Assembly: GCA_964641665.1 (NCBI GenBank)
Contig: CAZXKO010000013.1
Coordinates: 1 to 64,000 of the forward strand
Source: Gp1-AA133 sp964641665
Lineage (GTDB): Bacteria; Acidobacteriota; Terriglobia; Terriglobales; Acidobacteriaceae
Length of the DNA stretch: 64,000 nucleotides
Direction: 5' to 3'
In this document: positions 49,611 to 61,298 of the stretch, one piece after another
How positions within the stretch are numbered: position 1 is the stretch's first letter
How the letters are laid out: the number at the start of each line of letters is the position of its first letter
The notes under the pieces: model-generated
The model's database searches: none
What the model saw: the letters and a program-made list of their open reading frames with translations, nothing else
What the model was told of the DNA's origin: nothing
Translations under genes and position numbers: made by a program

Positions 49611-50522
49611 TTGCGTAAACGTTTCTACATCCTTTTTGTGGCTCGCGATGACGACGGGCAATTACGCAAGATTCCAATCCCTGTCCATTATCTCTACACA
49701 TTCGTAGTGGGCGCCGCGGTTGCTTTTGTCAGCCTGACCGGCATCGCGAGCTCCTACGCCCGCATGCTGCTCAAGGTTTCCAGTTACAACCAGCTGCGCA
49801 CCGAAAAAGACGATCTCAAGAGCCGTTATACCCGCCTGGAACAAGTGGCCAAGGAGCGCGACGTGCAAGTGGCGTCTTTGGGATCGCTGGCGAGTGAAGT
49901 CTCCTCGTTGTACGGCTTGAAGTCCGATCCGGCGCTGGTGACAGGTGGGGAAGAGCAGGTACGGAATTCGGAAGTGAGCTCGTCGCTGGATCAGCTCTAC
50001 GCTTTGAAGAATTCGGCGCTCACGGGCGCCACCACCACAGGGCTCTCGTTGGGCCTGACCCGAAATGCGACAACCGCCGATTGGCTGCGCGCGAATTCGG
50101 CGCCGAGCCTGTGGCCGGTAGAAGGCCAGGTAACGGGATCATTCGGGGAGCGTATCGATCCGTTCAACGGTGAGGGCGCGTTCCATACCGGTATTGATAT
50201 TGCCGCCACTGTGGGCCAGCCCGTTTTTGCTCCAGCGGATGGCGAGGTACAGTTCGCCGACTTCCTGGGTGGCTACGGACGCGCCGTGATTCTGGAACAC
50301 GGGCACGGGATCAACACGCGATTTGGACACCTGTCCGGCTTCGCGGTCGCCTCCGGACAGCACGTACACCGCGGCGAAGTCATCGGCTACGTCGGGGCCA
50401 GCGGACGCAGCACGGGGCCACACCTCCACTACGAGGTCCGCATCAACGACACCCCGGTCAATCCCTACAAATACCTCCGCATCACGGTGGCGCACGCGGG
50501 CGGGTTTGCGGCAGGCAGCTAG
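49611..50522 (+). CDS. M23 family peptidoglycan endopeptidase, membrane-anchored
   Basis: The 303-residue protein starts at TTG 49611, preceded by GGAAGGG. Domains: a short cytosolic start, one membrane helix (about residues 28-50), a coiled coil (about 60-100) and a C-terminal LytM domain (about 168-290). The zinc site is complete: His192 and Asp196 in FHTGIDIAAT, and His271 and His273 in GPHLHYEVR. Such proteins cut peptide cross-links in the cell wall or regulate amidases. The N-terminal RFYILFVARDDDGQLRKIPIP block is typical of a bacterial M23 subfamily. The preceding structured leader suggests RNA-level control. Confidence 0.9.
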   Translation: MRKRFYILFVARDDDGQLRKIPIPVHYLYTFVVGAAVAFVSLTGIASSYARMLLKVSSYNQLRTEKDDLKSRYTRLEQVAKERDVQVASLGSLASEVSSLYGLKSDPALVTGGEEQVRNSEVSSSLDQLYALKNSALTGATTTGLSLGLTRNATTADWLRANSAPSLWPVEGQVTGSFGERIDPFNGEGAFHTGIDIAATVGQPVFAPADGEVQFADFLGGYGRAVILEHGHGINTRFGHLSGFAVASGQHVHRGEVIGYVGASGRSTGPHLHYEVRINDTPVNPYKYLRITVAHAGGFAAGS

Positions 50523-50680
50523 AAAGCCCAGCCTTCAGCTTTCAGTCGTCAGTCTTCAGCTAAAATCCCTCGCACTCCTTGGACGTGGCGTCTCGTGAAT
50601 TTGGGGGGAGCAGAGTTGTTTGCAGGAACAAGGCGCTGTCAGATTGTCGTAGCTGACGACTTGCGACGAGAGACTGACGA
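50523..50680. repeat. Low-complexity CAGTC/CAGCT repeat region
   Basis: After the M23 gene the sequence contains short imperfect repeats (TTTCAGTCGTCAGTCTTCAG, GTAGCTGACGACTTGCGACG, GACTGACGACTGA). These resemble the repeat stretches at 44.65 kb and 57.66 kb. No gene is visible. Confidence 0.55.
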
Positions 50681-50685
50681 CTGAA

Positions 50686-51075
50686 TTACTGGCGCAATCC
50701 GATCCAGCGCTCTGAAACTACCAGCGAATTGCCGGGGTTTTGTGGGTCGTATTTTACCGACGTGGGGAGTCCGAGGCGGCAGGAGTGCAGGTTCACCCAC
50801 TGGCGGAGGTAGGTGACATCCTGCGAAGCTTCGTAGGAGACACCAGCCACGTCGTATTGAAAGATCAGCATCGTAGAGGGATGCTGGTTGTCAAGATGCA
50901 ATTCTTGAACGTCAATCACCGTGCCATCGGTGATGCGGCCCACGTTGTCGAGCCACTCGCGGCGCTTGCGTTCGAGTTCTTCCGGGCTCCTCGGCTTGCG
51001 CCGCATGAGGAAATAGGCGCTGACCGCGATTCCCGTACCGCCCAGAATCAAAGTAACAAGCCGTAGTGGATTCAT
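50686..51075 (-). CDS. DUF3592-like membrane-anchored protein
   Basis: This 129-residue protein has one N-terminal helix (VTLILGGTGIAVSAYFLM), a basic segment (RRKPRSPEELERKRREW) and a beta-rich domain (GTVIDVQELHL, LIFQYDVAGVSYEASQDVTYL, LGLPTSVKYDPQNPGNS). The last block is like DUF3592 proteins. The ATG at 51075 opens the helix; upstream in-frame codons to 51132 are not needed. Function unknown. It lies upstream of no obvious partner. Confidence 0.6.
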   Translation of the reverse strand: MNPLRLVTLILGGTGIAVSAYFLMRRKPRSPEELERKRREWLDNVGRITDGTVIDVQELHLDNQHPSTMLIFQYDVAGVSYEASQDVTYLRQWVNLHSCRLGLPTSVKYDPQNPGNSLVVSERWIGLRQ

Positions 51076-51199
51076 GATCGAATCGGAAGGAAACAGCCGC
51101 GCGCAGCGACAACTTCCCTGACACTCCAGCATAAGCTGGAAATCGAAATGGCGAAAGGGGCCTCGAAGTTACGAAGGGGTAATTCCGCCGCGCACGGCA

Positions 51200-52000
51200 T
51201 TATTCGTCCACAACTGGATTGCGGAGAGTCCCAACACCTTCGACGCTGACCTCGACAACATCTCCTGCCACCACCGGCCCCACGCCCTTCGGCGTGCCGG
51301 TTGCGACCAGATCTCCGGGCAGCAGGGTCATGACCTGCGCGATGTAGTGAATGATCGCGTCGAGCGAGAAGATGAAATCGCGGGTGTTGCCGTCTTGCCG
51401 GACTGCACCGTTGACAGTGGTCTTCACGCCGACGCCGGCCCAGGGATCGATTTCGTCGGTGACCACCGGCCCAACCGGGCAGAAGGTGTCGAAGCCCTTG
51501 GCGCGTGTCCACTGCTTGTCTTTGTTCTGCAGATCGCGCGCGGTGAAGTCGTCGACGGCGGTGTAGCCCAGAATGTAGGGGCGGACGTCCTCGCCATTGG
51601 CGAGTTTGTAGCAGGGCTTGCTGATCACGACTCCCAGCTCGCCCTCGTAGTCGGTATGAGTAGACAGGCGGGGCCGCCGGATGCTGCCGCCCGGCGAATT
51701 CAGCGCGCTGGTTGGCTTGAAGAAAATCAGCGGCTCGACCGGAACCTCGTTGCCCAGTTCGGCCGCGTGGTCGCGATAGTTGCGGCCCACGCAAATGATT
51801 TTGGTCGGCCGTACAGGCGGCAGCAGGCCCGCTTCCGCCAGGGGGAGATGCTCCATCTTCTTGGTGTGGAGATCTTCCATGTCGCCGCCCACTTCTTCCG
51901 GAGGCGTGACCAGCAGACGCGTGATTTCTTCGCGGCCAGCCACCGACTCCACCAATCCGTAGTGAGCTGCGCCATTTGTTTGGAAGCGACAATATTTCAT
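51200..52000 (-). CDS. Fumarylacetoacetate hydrolase family protein
   Basis: This 266-residue enzyme of the FAH superfamily cleaves C-C bonds of acylpyruvates, fumarylpyruvate or related 2-keto compounds, or acts as an oxaloacetate decarboxylase/tautomerase. Seen: KIICVGRNYRDHAAELGN, EPLIFFKPTSALNSPGGSI, DYEGELGVVISKPC (metal-binding Glu pair), GYTAVDDFTARDLQ, KGFDTFCPVGPVV and LLPGDLVATGTPKGVGPV. The ATG at 52000 is chosen; an in-frame ATG seven codons earlier is possible. It stands alone, so the substrate is unknown. Confidence 0.9.
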   Translation of the reverse strand: MKYCRFQTNGAAHYGLVESVAGREEITRLLVTPPEEVGGDMEDLHTKKMEHLPLAEAGLLPPVRPTKIICVGRNYRDHAAELGNEVPVEPLIFFKPTSALNSPGGSIRRPRLSTHTDYEGELGVVISKPCYKLANGEDVRPYILGYTAVDDFTARDLQNKDKQWTRAKGFDTFCPVGPVVTDEIDPWAGVGVKTTVNGAVRQDGNTRDFIFSLDAIIHYIAQVMTLLPGDLVATGTPKGVGPVVAGDVVEVSVEGVGTLRNPVVDE

Positions 52001-52096
52001 GGTCCGTTTATCTAAACACAAAGCGCGCGCAGGACACGAAGGAAATTCCCCAGCCGCTGGAACTCAAGTTGCAGCCACAGACCCGGTGCGAAGCGG

Positions 52097-53272
52097 TCAG
52101 TTTTGCGGCACAGTTTCACTGGTCTCCTCCGAGCGAGCGCTCTCATTGCCGCGCAGATCGACCGCCGAGACCGAGTACCAGTAAGTCTTCCCGGAGGTTA
52201 CGTTCGAATCGCGGTAGGCGGGCGTCTTGACCAGGCCGTCGTTCATTTTCGTCGGCTGCGCCCCTTCTTCCCGGCGGTAGACGTTGTACCCGGCGAGGTC
52301 GGCGTCGGTGTCCGGCGCCCAAAGCAGGTCGACGAAAGGCGCCTGGCCGGGGCCGGAAAACACCGCCTGCAGGCCGGTGGGAACACCCGGCGGGTAGATG
52401 TCGTTGGTGAAGACCTTTTGCGGGGCGGAGTCGTCGCCTTCAACGATCGCGGCGTCGATGCAAGTCGGCATCATTTTTGTCTCGGTATCGCCGTGAGTTT
52501 CGATTCTCGTCGGGCACGGATGGATCTTTGGCTCCAAATCCACAAAAGACACGACCGTGATGCGGTACTCGTACGATTTCTGCCATTCGATGGTGTGGTC
52601 ACCGTAGCGCGGAACAGGACAATCGACATCCGCCAGCTTTGCATCCGCGCTGGTATCGAGCGATCTCCGATAGATTCGGTACGTGAAGTGAAGATTGGGC
52701 GAGGTCGTGGGGAACCGCTCGCACTCCCATGTCAGCAACACTCCATCTGAAATGACTTGTGCCTGGAAATTCGCCGGTGGTGGCAGCGTCGGCACCAGAG
52801 ACACCTGCACCTGGTTTGAGAACCCGGCACTTCGGGCATCCCGATTCAGCGCCTCTACCGCGTACGTCGCCATGCGGGTCGGGTTTTGCTGCTGCAGATC
52901 GGAAGGCAGCGTGTCGGTAAACTCCGCCTGCGGCTTCCGATTCGAGCCGGTCTCCGCTTGGGATGCGGACTCGGCGCCGACAGCCGGGGGCACATTTCCC
53001 ACCGGCGTGTCGCATTCGCTCATGACGGCCGCCAGGCTGCGGCAAATCCGGGTCGGCCCCGGCCGCTTCTCGCTCTGGCGATCGGTCGTTCTGGTGGGGA
53101 CGGTCCAGAATAAGTAGACCTTGCTGCCCTTCCGCACCGCGCGCAGATCTGTCGGAGGTTTTGGCAGTTCGAGCGACGGAGGGACGGGGGCTCCGACCGA
53201 CGCGCATCCGGCCAACAGGCCAGCCAGCGCGAGCGCGGCACAGGCTGGGGCAAGATGGCGGAGCGATTTCAT
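52097..53272 (-). CDS. Lipoprotein with fibronectin type III-like domains
   Basis: This 391-residue protein has a lipobox LAGLLAGC near residue 23. Two or three FN3-like segments follow: PTDLRAVRKGSKVYLFWTVP, PANFQAQVISDGVLLTWECE and PTGLQAVFSGPGQAPFVDLLW. The final domain ends in the recurring YRDSNVTSGKTYWYSVSAVD. FN3 domains in secreted bacterial lipoproteins often act as spacers or carbohydrate binders. No enzyme domain is visible. It is downstream in transcription of the aminotransferase gene on the same strand, with a gap of 132 bases containing a repeat. Confidence 0.75.
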   Translation of the reverse strand: MKSLRHLAPACAALALAGLLAGCASVGAPVPPSLELPKPPTDLRAVRKGSKVYLFWTVPTRTTDRQSEKRPGPTRICRSLAAVMSECDTPVGNVPPAVGAESASQAETGSNRKPQAEFTDTLPSDLQQQNPTRMATYAVEALNRDARSAGFSNQVQVSLVPTLPPPANFQAQVISDGVLLTWECERFPTTSPNLHFTYRIYRRSLDTSADAKLADVDCPVPRYGDHTIEWQKSYEYRITVVSFVDLEPKIHPCPTRIETHGDTETKMMPTCIDAAIVEGDDSAPQKVFTNDIYPPGVPTGLQAVFSGPGQAPFVDLLWAPDTDADLAGYNVYRREEGAQPTKMNDGLVKTPAYRDSNVTSGKTYWYSVSAVDLRGNESARSEETSETVPQN

Positions 53273-53294
53273 CCAGGGAAACTACGAGCCTAAC

Positions 53295-53392
53295 ACGGAG
53301 CGAGGCACAGAGGACCTTGCCGGAAAGCCTTTGACCGCAAAGATCGCTGAGAACGGCGCAGAGGACGCAGAGAAAAGCACGCCAAAACCAGT
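53295..53392 (-). repeat. Dispersed repeat, reverse orientation
   Basis: On the minus strand a CTCTGCGTCCTCTGCGCCGTT unit is followed by TTTGCGGTCAAAGGC, matching the GCGGTTAAAAGC-type repeats left of 27 kb but in the opposite direction. Confidence 0.6.
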
Positions 53393-53404
53393 CGTGTACC
53401 AGCC

Positions 53405-54757
53405 CTATCCCAGCAGTCCCTTCACCGCATCGCGAAAGACTTTGGTGTGCTGGTCGACATCTTCCTTCGCCGTAGTCGGCGACATCAGGGCCATGTTGTG
53501 AAACGGGGTCAGCAGGACGCCACGGTTCATGGCGTACAGGTGCATAAAGCGTTCCAGCTCGAAGTCCATGGCGTCATGGGCCTGGCTGCCGTTTTTCGGG
53601 GTCTGCGGAGAGAACAGGTATTCGGCGCGGCAACCCAGACGGGTCACGTTCCAGGGCAATTGGAACTCCGCGATCGCTCTAGCCACGCCATCGGTCCAGC
53701 GCTCGGCCATCGGGATCATGCGATCGAATGCTTCCTTGGTTAAGACCTTCTGCAGGGTAGCCCGCATGGCAGCGAGCGAGAGCGCGTTACCCGCCAGGGT
53801 GCCGCCGATCCCTCCGGTATCGCAGTCTTCCAGATTCTGTTTGGCGAGGACGCACTGCGCCACTTCCTCCGTGAACCCGTAGGCTGCGCCTGGGACACCT
53901 CCTGCGATGGGCTTGCCGAAAATGAGGAAATCCGGCTCGAGGTTCTCGGCTCGCGTGTACCCTCCCGGCCCGGCGCAGATGGTATGCGTTTCATCGATGA
54001 TCAGCAGGGTGCCGTGCTTGCGGGTGATTTCTCGCAGAGCCTGGTGGTATCCGGGTTCAGGCAGGACGATGCCGACGTTGGTCATGGCCGGCTCGGCCAG
54101 CACGCAGGCCACATCCTCGCCAATCAACGCAGACTCCAGAGCGGAGACATCGTTGAATTCGACGACTCGCGTGGTGACAGCTGGATCGACGGGCGGACCG
54201 ACGTTGCCGCGCCGCGGCTTTTCGGCTCCGTCGTTCAGCGTTACAAACGTCTCATCCACCGTGCCGTGATAGCACCAGTTGAAGACCAGGATTTTGGGCC
54301 GGCTCGTGATGTGGCGGGCCAGGCGGATGGCGAAACGATTGGCATCCGTCGCGGTCAACGCGAACTGCCAGTAGGGCAGACCAAAACGCTTCTGCAACTC
54401 TTCACCCACTACGATGGCATCTTCGCTCGGCAGCATCAGTGTGATGCCGCGCCGCGCCTGCTGCTCCACGGCCGAAACCGTCGCCGAGGGGGAATGTCCA
54501 GTCATCGCGCCAGTGTCGCCCAGGCAGAAGTCGACGTAGCGGTGGCCATCGACGTCGAAAAACTCGGAGCCACGCGCCTCCCGCACGAACGGCGGGAACG
54601 CGCCCGCCCACTTCGCCATCCAGTGCATGGGCACACCGCCCAGCAGGGATTTGCGCGCGCGCTCGAAAAGGGCGGCCGACTTGGGACGTTCGGCAACAAA
54701 GCGCCTCTGTTCGCGCTCCATGAGCGCTTGCAGGCGGGAGCGATCGATCTGGTTCAT
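53405..54757 (-). CDS. Class III aminotransferase, glutamate-1-semialdehyde-aminomutase-like
   Basis: This 450-residue PLP enzyme has GGVPMHWMAKWAGAFPPFV, RYVDFCLGDTGAMTGHSP, FALTATDANRFAIRLARHIT, NWCYHGTVDET, LLIIDETHTICAGPGG (cofactor Asp) and the Schiff-base Lys in FLIFGKPIAGGVPGAAYG. It resembles glutamate-1-semialdehyde aminomutase, but the N-terminal segment is longer and the HSP/PSEDA pattern differs from HemL. It is more likely an aspartate-aminotransferase-family class III transaminase of unknown substrate. The ATG at 54757 starts MNQIDRSRL; upstream in-frame codons to 54832 are not family-like. Confidence 0.85.
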   Translation of the reverse strand: MNQIDRSRLQALMEREQRRFVAERPKSAALFERARKSLLGGVPMHWMAKWAGAFPPFVREARGSEFFDVDGHRYVDFCLGDTGAMTGHSPSATVSAVEQQARRGITLMLPSEDAIVVGEELQKRFGLPYWQFALTATDANRFAIRLARHITSRPKILVFNWCYHGTVDETFVTLNDGAEKPRRGNVGPPVDPAVTTRVVEFNDVSALESALIGEDVACVLAEPAMTNVGIVLPEPGYHQALREITRKHGTLLIIDETHTICAGPGGYTRAENLEPDFLIFGKPIAGGVPGAAYGFTEEVAQCVLAKQNLEDCDTGGIGGTLAGNALSLAAMRATLQKVLTKEAFDRMIPMAERWTDGVARAIAEFQLPWNVTRLGCRAEYLFSPQTPKNGSQAHDAMDFELERFMHLYAMNRGVLLTPFHNMALMSPTTAKEDVDQHTKVFRDAVKGLLG

Positions 54758-54879
54758 GGTTGTCCTGGAGACTGGGCTTGGTGAGAAACCTGAGAGTCTA
54801 CGCGTAGCTCTACACGCACGCAAGCGACCCAAGTCCGGCCTCCCCGTATCTTGACATCCGATGCGGCTGGGGTAGAGTT

Positions 54880-56181
54880 ATGAGCAATCTTCCTCGTTCC
54901 CCTCGGGCTCAGGTCACTCACAGATTCCTCACGAGGTACAAGAACATGAAGAAGACCATTGCGCCTAAAGGGAAGGCACCCCAGAAGGGAACGGTAATCG
55001 ATGCCGCCGCCCTGGTGGCGAGTCGAAAACACCATCCCAAACCAGCCCCGGGACGCTCGTTTGCGGCAGATCGCTTGCCCGCAGGTTTTCAAACAATTGT
55101 CGACCCGCAGAAGAACCCGCCCCAGCCGTGGCGGGATCTGCCACCCCCGACCGGTGCTTTGCCGTTTCATCTATCGCTCGACAGTGTGCTCTCGGCCGAG
55201 GCCATGCAATCGATCGAAAGCTCCGGTACGCTGGTTTTTCACGCTGTTGGCGATACCGGTGGAGTCAACACGCCCACCTACATTGAAAACGTCGCCAGCT
55301 ACATGGAGGCCGACTTCTCCGGCAACGATACTTCCACGCATCCCTCGTTTTTCTACCATCTGGGGGACGTCGTCTATTACGACGGCGAGCTGGCGAACTA
55401 CTTCCCCGAATTCTACGAACCTTACATGAACTACCCGGGGCCGATCTTCGCGATTCCTGGCAACCACGATGGCGACGTGGACCCGCAGACGAAGGAAAGC
55501 AGCCTGGAAGGTTTCGTGCGGAATTTCTGCAGCCAGGTCCCAGGGCACACCCCCGAAGCGCAGGATGCCACGCGCACCACCATGACCCAGCCCAACGTCT
55601 ATTGGACCCTGCTGACGCCGCTGGTGACGTTCATCGGGCTCTACAGCAACTGCCCGGAAGGCGGACAGCTCAACCCGGCGCAGATCAGCTGGTTTGAGGG
55701 GGAACTGAAATCGGCCCCGGAGGACCGTGCGCTGATCGTAGCGGTGCACCATCCGATCTACTCGGCTTATGGGCCCAAACCGGGCAGCCAGCATCTGTAC
55801 AGCGTTCTGGAAAACGCAGTGCAGGCGGCTGGACATCTACCCGATTTGGTGCTTTCCGGGCACGTGCACAACTACCAGCGATTTGCCGGCGTTCTGAATG
55901 GCAAGACGGTTCCGATGATCGTGGCCGGCGCCGGAGGTTACAACAAACAACTGCACGTGCTGTCGAATGCTTTCCACCGCGCCAAGCTTCCCATCAGCAT
56001 GAAGGGCTCCACTGGGCAATTGGAGAATTTCTGCGACAGCCAGCACGGCTACCTGCGGATAACGGTGACGAAGAAGGAGTTGTTCTGCGAGTATATTGCG
56101 GTGCCGGACACGAGTTCTCCGCAGAAAGGTCCGCTGAAGGCCTTCGACACGTTCACCATTTCGACCCCACAGTATGCATGA
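54880..56181 (+). CDS. Calcineurin-like metallophosphoesterase (purple acid phosphatase-like)
   Basis: This 433-residue protein has metallophosphoesterase motifs: LVFHAVGDTGG, FFYHLGDVVYYDGE, FAIPGNHDGDVD, LIVAVHHPIYSAYG and LVLSGHVHNYQRF. An NCPEGGQLNPAQISWFEGEL segment is typical of purple acid phosphatase-like enzymes. The two-metal site is complete. An ATG at 54946 (MKKTIAPKG), with ACGAGG upstream, is an alternative start. No signal peptide is evident from either start. Phosphomonoesterase or phosphodiesterase activity is expected; the substrate is unknown. It is convergent with hslU. Confidence 0.87.
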   Translation: MSNLPRSPRAQVTHRFLTRYKNMKKTIAPKGKAPQKGTVIDAAALVASRKHHPKPAPGRSFAADRLPAGFQTIVDPQKNPPQPWRDLPPPTGALPFHLSLDSVLSAEAMQSIESSGTLVFHAVGDTGGVNTPTYIENVASYMEADFSGNDTSTHPSFFYHLGDVVYYDGELANYFPEFYEPYMNYPGPIFAIPGNHDGDVDPQTKESSLEGFVRNFCSQVPGHTPEAQDATRTTMTQPNVYWTLLTPLVTFIGLYSNCPEGGQLNPAQISWFEGELKSAPEDRALIVAVHHPIYSAYGPKPGSQHLYSVLENAVQAAGHLPDLVLSGHVHNYQRFAGVLNGKTVPMIVAGAGGYNKQLHVLSNAFHRAKLPISMKGSTGQLENFCDSQHGYLRITVTKKELFCEYIAVPDTSSPQKGPLKAFDTFTISTPQYA

Positions 56182-56236
56182 GTCCAACAAAACAGGCACG
56201 GATCTAGAGTCCCTGCCTCATTGACGAATCGCGGAT

Positions 56237-57652
56237 CTACAAGATGTACCGCGACAGATCCTGATCCTTGACGATATCGGCGAGGGTCTTGCCCACGTAG
56301 GCAGCGTCGATGGTGATGTGTTGGCCTTTTCTTTCTGGCGCCTCGAAGCTGATTTCGTCGAGTACACGCTCCATGATGGTGTGCAAACGGCGCGCGCCGA
56401 TGTTTTCGGTGCCTTCATTCACACGGAACGCGAAGCGGGCGACCTCTTCGAGCGAATCGTGCGTGAATTCGAGCTTGACTCCCTCGGTCTCGAGCAGCGC
56501 GGTGTACTGCTTCACCAGCGATGACTTCGGCTCGGTCAAGATCTTGATGAAGTCGTTCATGGTGAGCGACTGCAGTTCGACCCGGATGGGGAATCGTCCC
56601 TGCAGTTCGGGGATGAGGTCGCTGGGCTTGGAAACGTGGAACGCGCCCGCTGCGACGAACAGAATGTGGTCGGTCCGGACCATGCCGTAACGCGTGTTCA
56701 CCGTAGTGCCTTCGACGATGGGCAGTATGTCGCGCTGCACACCTTCCCGCGAAACATCAGGGCCATGCCCGCTTTCGCGGCCGGCGATCTTGTCGATCTC
56801 GTCGAGGAAGATGATTCCGGAGTTTTCTACGCGATCAATCGCCGTCCGGGTCACCTGGTCCATATCGATGAGCCGCTGCTCTTCTTCCTGGATCAGGTAC
56901 TCGAAGGCCTCGTTAACCTTCATCTTCCGCTTCTTGCTGCGTTGTCCGAAGATGTTCGGCAACATGTCTTTGATGTTGACGTCCATCTCCTCGACGCCCT
57001 GGTTCGAGATGATTTCGAACGACGGGAAATTGCGTTCCCGAACTTCGATTTCGACCATGCGTTCGTCCAGTTTGCCCTCGCGCAACTGCTGGCGTAACTT
57101 CTCGCGCGTGCGGGACTGCGAGTCGGCGAGGTCCGTGCCGGAACCCTCGATCACGACGCCCCCACTGGCACTGTCTGGCGTTCTCGGAGCGGGTGGGGGC
57201 AGCAATAGATCAAGCAAGCGCTCTTCCGCGTTCAGTTCGGCCTTGTCGGCGACGTCTTCGAGTTTCTCCTCGCGGATCATGTCGATGGCGATCTCGACCA
57301 GGTCGCGAATCATCGACTCAACATCGCGTCCCACGTAGCCCACCTCGGTGAACTTCGAGGCTTCCACCTTCAGGAAAGGCGAATTGGTGAGCTTGGCCAG
57401 GCGCCTGGCAATCTCGGTCTTACCCACCCCGGTAGGGCCAATCATGATGATGTTCTTGGGAATGATTTCTTCTGCCAAGTCGGGCGTGAGTTTCTGGCGA
57501 CGCATGCGATTGCGCAAAGCGATGGCCACAGCGCGTTTCGCGGCGTGTTGGCCGACCACGTACTTGTCGAGCTCGGCCACGATCTCGCGCGGCGTCAGCT
57601 CGTCGAGGGCGAGTTGTTCTTCTTCGGCGGTAGGAGGTAGATAGATAGCCAT
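56237..57652 (-). CDS. hslU: ATP-dependent protease ATPase subunit HslU
   Basis: This 471-residue AAA+ unfoldase works with HslV. Seen: LTPREIVAELDKYVVGQHAAKRAVAIALRNR, Walker A GPTGVGKTE, VGYVGRDVESMIRDL, Walker B FLDEIDKIAG, the I-domain (about residues 110-240), GRFPIRVELQSL, IGARRLHTIMER and the C-terminal YIL tail that docks into HslV. It is downstream of hslV with a 93-base gap containing a strong hairpin. Confidence 0.97.
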   Translation of the reverse strand: MAIYLPPTAEEEQLALDELTPREIVAELDKYVVGQHAAKRAVAIALRNRMRRQKLTPDLAEEIIPKNIIMIGPTGVGKTEIARRLAKLTNSPFLKVEASKFTEVGYVGRDVESMIRDLVEIAIDMIREEKLEDVADKAELNAEERLLDLLLPPPAPRTPDSASGGVVIEGSGTDLADSQSRTREKLRQQLREGKLDERMVEIEVRERNFPSFEIISNQGVEEMDVNIKDMLPNIFGQRSKKRKMKVNEAFEYLIQEEEQRLIDMDQVTRTAIDRVENSGIIFLDEIDKIAGRESGHGPDVSREGVQRDILPIVEGTTVNTRYGMVRTDHILFVAAGAFHVSKPSDLIPELQGRFPIRVELQSLTMNDFIKILTEPKSSLVKQYTALLETEGVKLEFTHDSLEEVARFAFRVNEGTENIGARRLHTIMERVLDEISFEAPERKGQHITIDAAYVGKTLADIVKDQDLSRYIL

Positions 57653-57696
57653 AAATCAATCGTTAGTCGTCAGCTATTGGTCGTTGGCTGTTGGCC

Positions 57697-57718
57697 GTTA
57701 GCGAGAACGCTCGCTAAC
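57697..57718 (-). promoter_or_regulatory. Perfect hairpin between hslV and hslU
   Basis: GTTAGCGAG (57697-57705) pairs perfectly with CTCGCTAAC (57710-57718) across a four-base loop, with a further TTGGCT/AGCCAA pair outside. No T-run follows, so it is more likely an mRNA processing or stability element than an intrinsic terminator. It is embedded in GCTGTTGGC-type repeats. Confidence 0.6.
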
Positions 57719-57745
57719 AGCCAAGGACCAGCAGCTACCAGCCAA

Positions 57746-58288
57746 TTACAACTCCTCAATCGTCACGTTGTCATTCGTATAGATGCACATCTTGCCGGCA
57801 ATCCTCATGGCTTCTTCGGCGATCTCGCGGGCGGAAAGCTTCGTATGGACCGCTAGCGCCTGCGCCGCGGCTTGCGCGTAGGGTCCGCCCGAGCCGATTG
57901 CCGCGATCCCGCCATCGGGCTCGATCACGTCGCCCTGGCCGCTTAACATGAACGTCTGGTCCTTGTCGCAGACCAGCAACAGAGCTTCGAGGTGCCGCAG
58001 GTACTTGTCCGTGCGCCAGTCCTTGGCTAGCTCGACGGCCGCCCGGCCGATATTTCCATGGTATTGCTCTAGCTTCGATTCGAAACGGCTGAAAAGGGAA
58101 AAAGCATCGGCGGTGGAGCCAGCAAAGCCCGCCAGAATCTTGTCCTGGTACAGGCGCCGGATCTTCTTTGCGGTGTGTTTGATCACGGAGTCGCCCAACG
58201 TCACCTGGCCGTCTCCAGCCAAAACCACTTTCCCTTCGCGGCGAACCGACAAAACCGTAGTGGAACGGATCAGTCTCTTTTTCGTCAT
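57746..58288 (-). CDS. hslV: ATP-dependent protease peptidase subunit HslV
   Basis: This 180-residue threonine protease is the proteasome-like chamber of HslVU. The N-terminus is MTKKRLIRSTTVLSVRREGKV, so the catalytic Thr is probably Thr10, exposed by removal of a nine-residue propeptide that is slightly longer than in E. coli. Also seen: GDGQVTLGDSVIKHTAKKIRRL, AGFAGSTADAFSLFSRFE, SGQGDVIEPDGGIAAIGSGG and CIYTNDNVTIEEL. It is first in the hslV-hslU operon. A TATAAT on the minus strand at 58308-58303 is a likely -10, without a clear -35. Confidence 0.97.
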   Translation of the reverse strand: MTKKRLIRSTTVLSVRREGKVVLAGDGQVTLGDSVIKHTAKKIRRLYQDKILAGFAGSTADAFSLFSRFESKLEQYHGNIGRAAVELAKDWRTDKYLRHLEALLLVCDKDQTFMLSGQGDVIEPDGGIAAIGSGGPYAQAAAQALAVHTKLSAREIAEEAMRIAGKMCIYTNDNVTIEEL

Positions 58289-58371
58289 GAACGCAATCTT
58301 TGATTATAGCAGCGCAAACAAAGGGGCCCGAAACCTGCAACCGGGATCGGAGCCTCTTGAATTGGCGTGGT

Positions 58372-61170
<2,799 letters not shown>

Positions 61171-61298
61171 GAGAGCGGTCCTTTCGAGGTTCGCCTGGGC
61201 GCGAGTTTCGCGCCCAAACCGGCCGTCCCGGGGCAGCTTTAGCGACAGACACCCCACTTATCAAGATGTCTCACACCCGGGATAAGCAGCTTTATAGT

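Noticed and set aside
53405..54757. HemL glutamate-1-semialdehyde aminomutase for haem synthesis
   Set aside because: It is related, but the N-terminal region and several active-site blocks differ from HemL, and no haem genes are near. A general class III aminotransferase call is safer.
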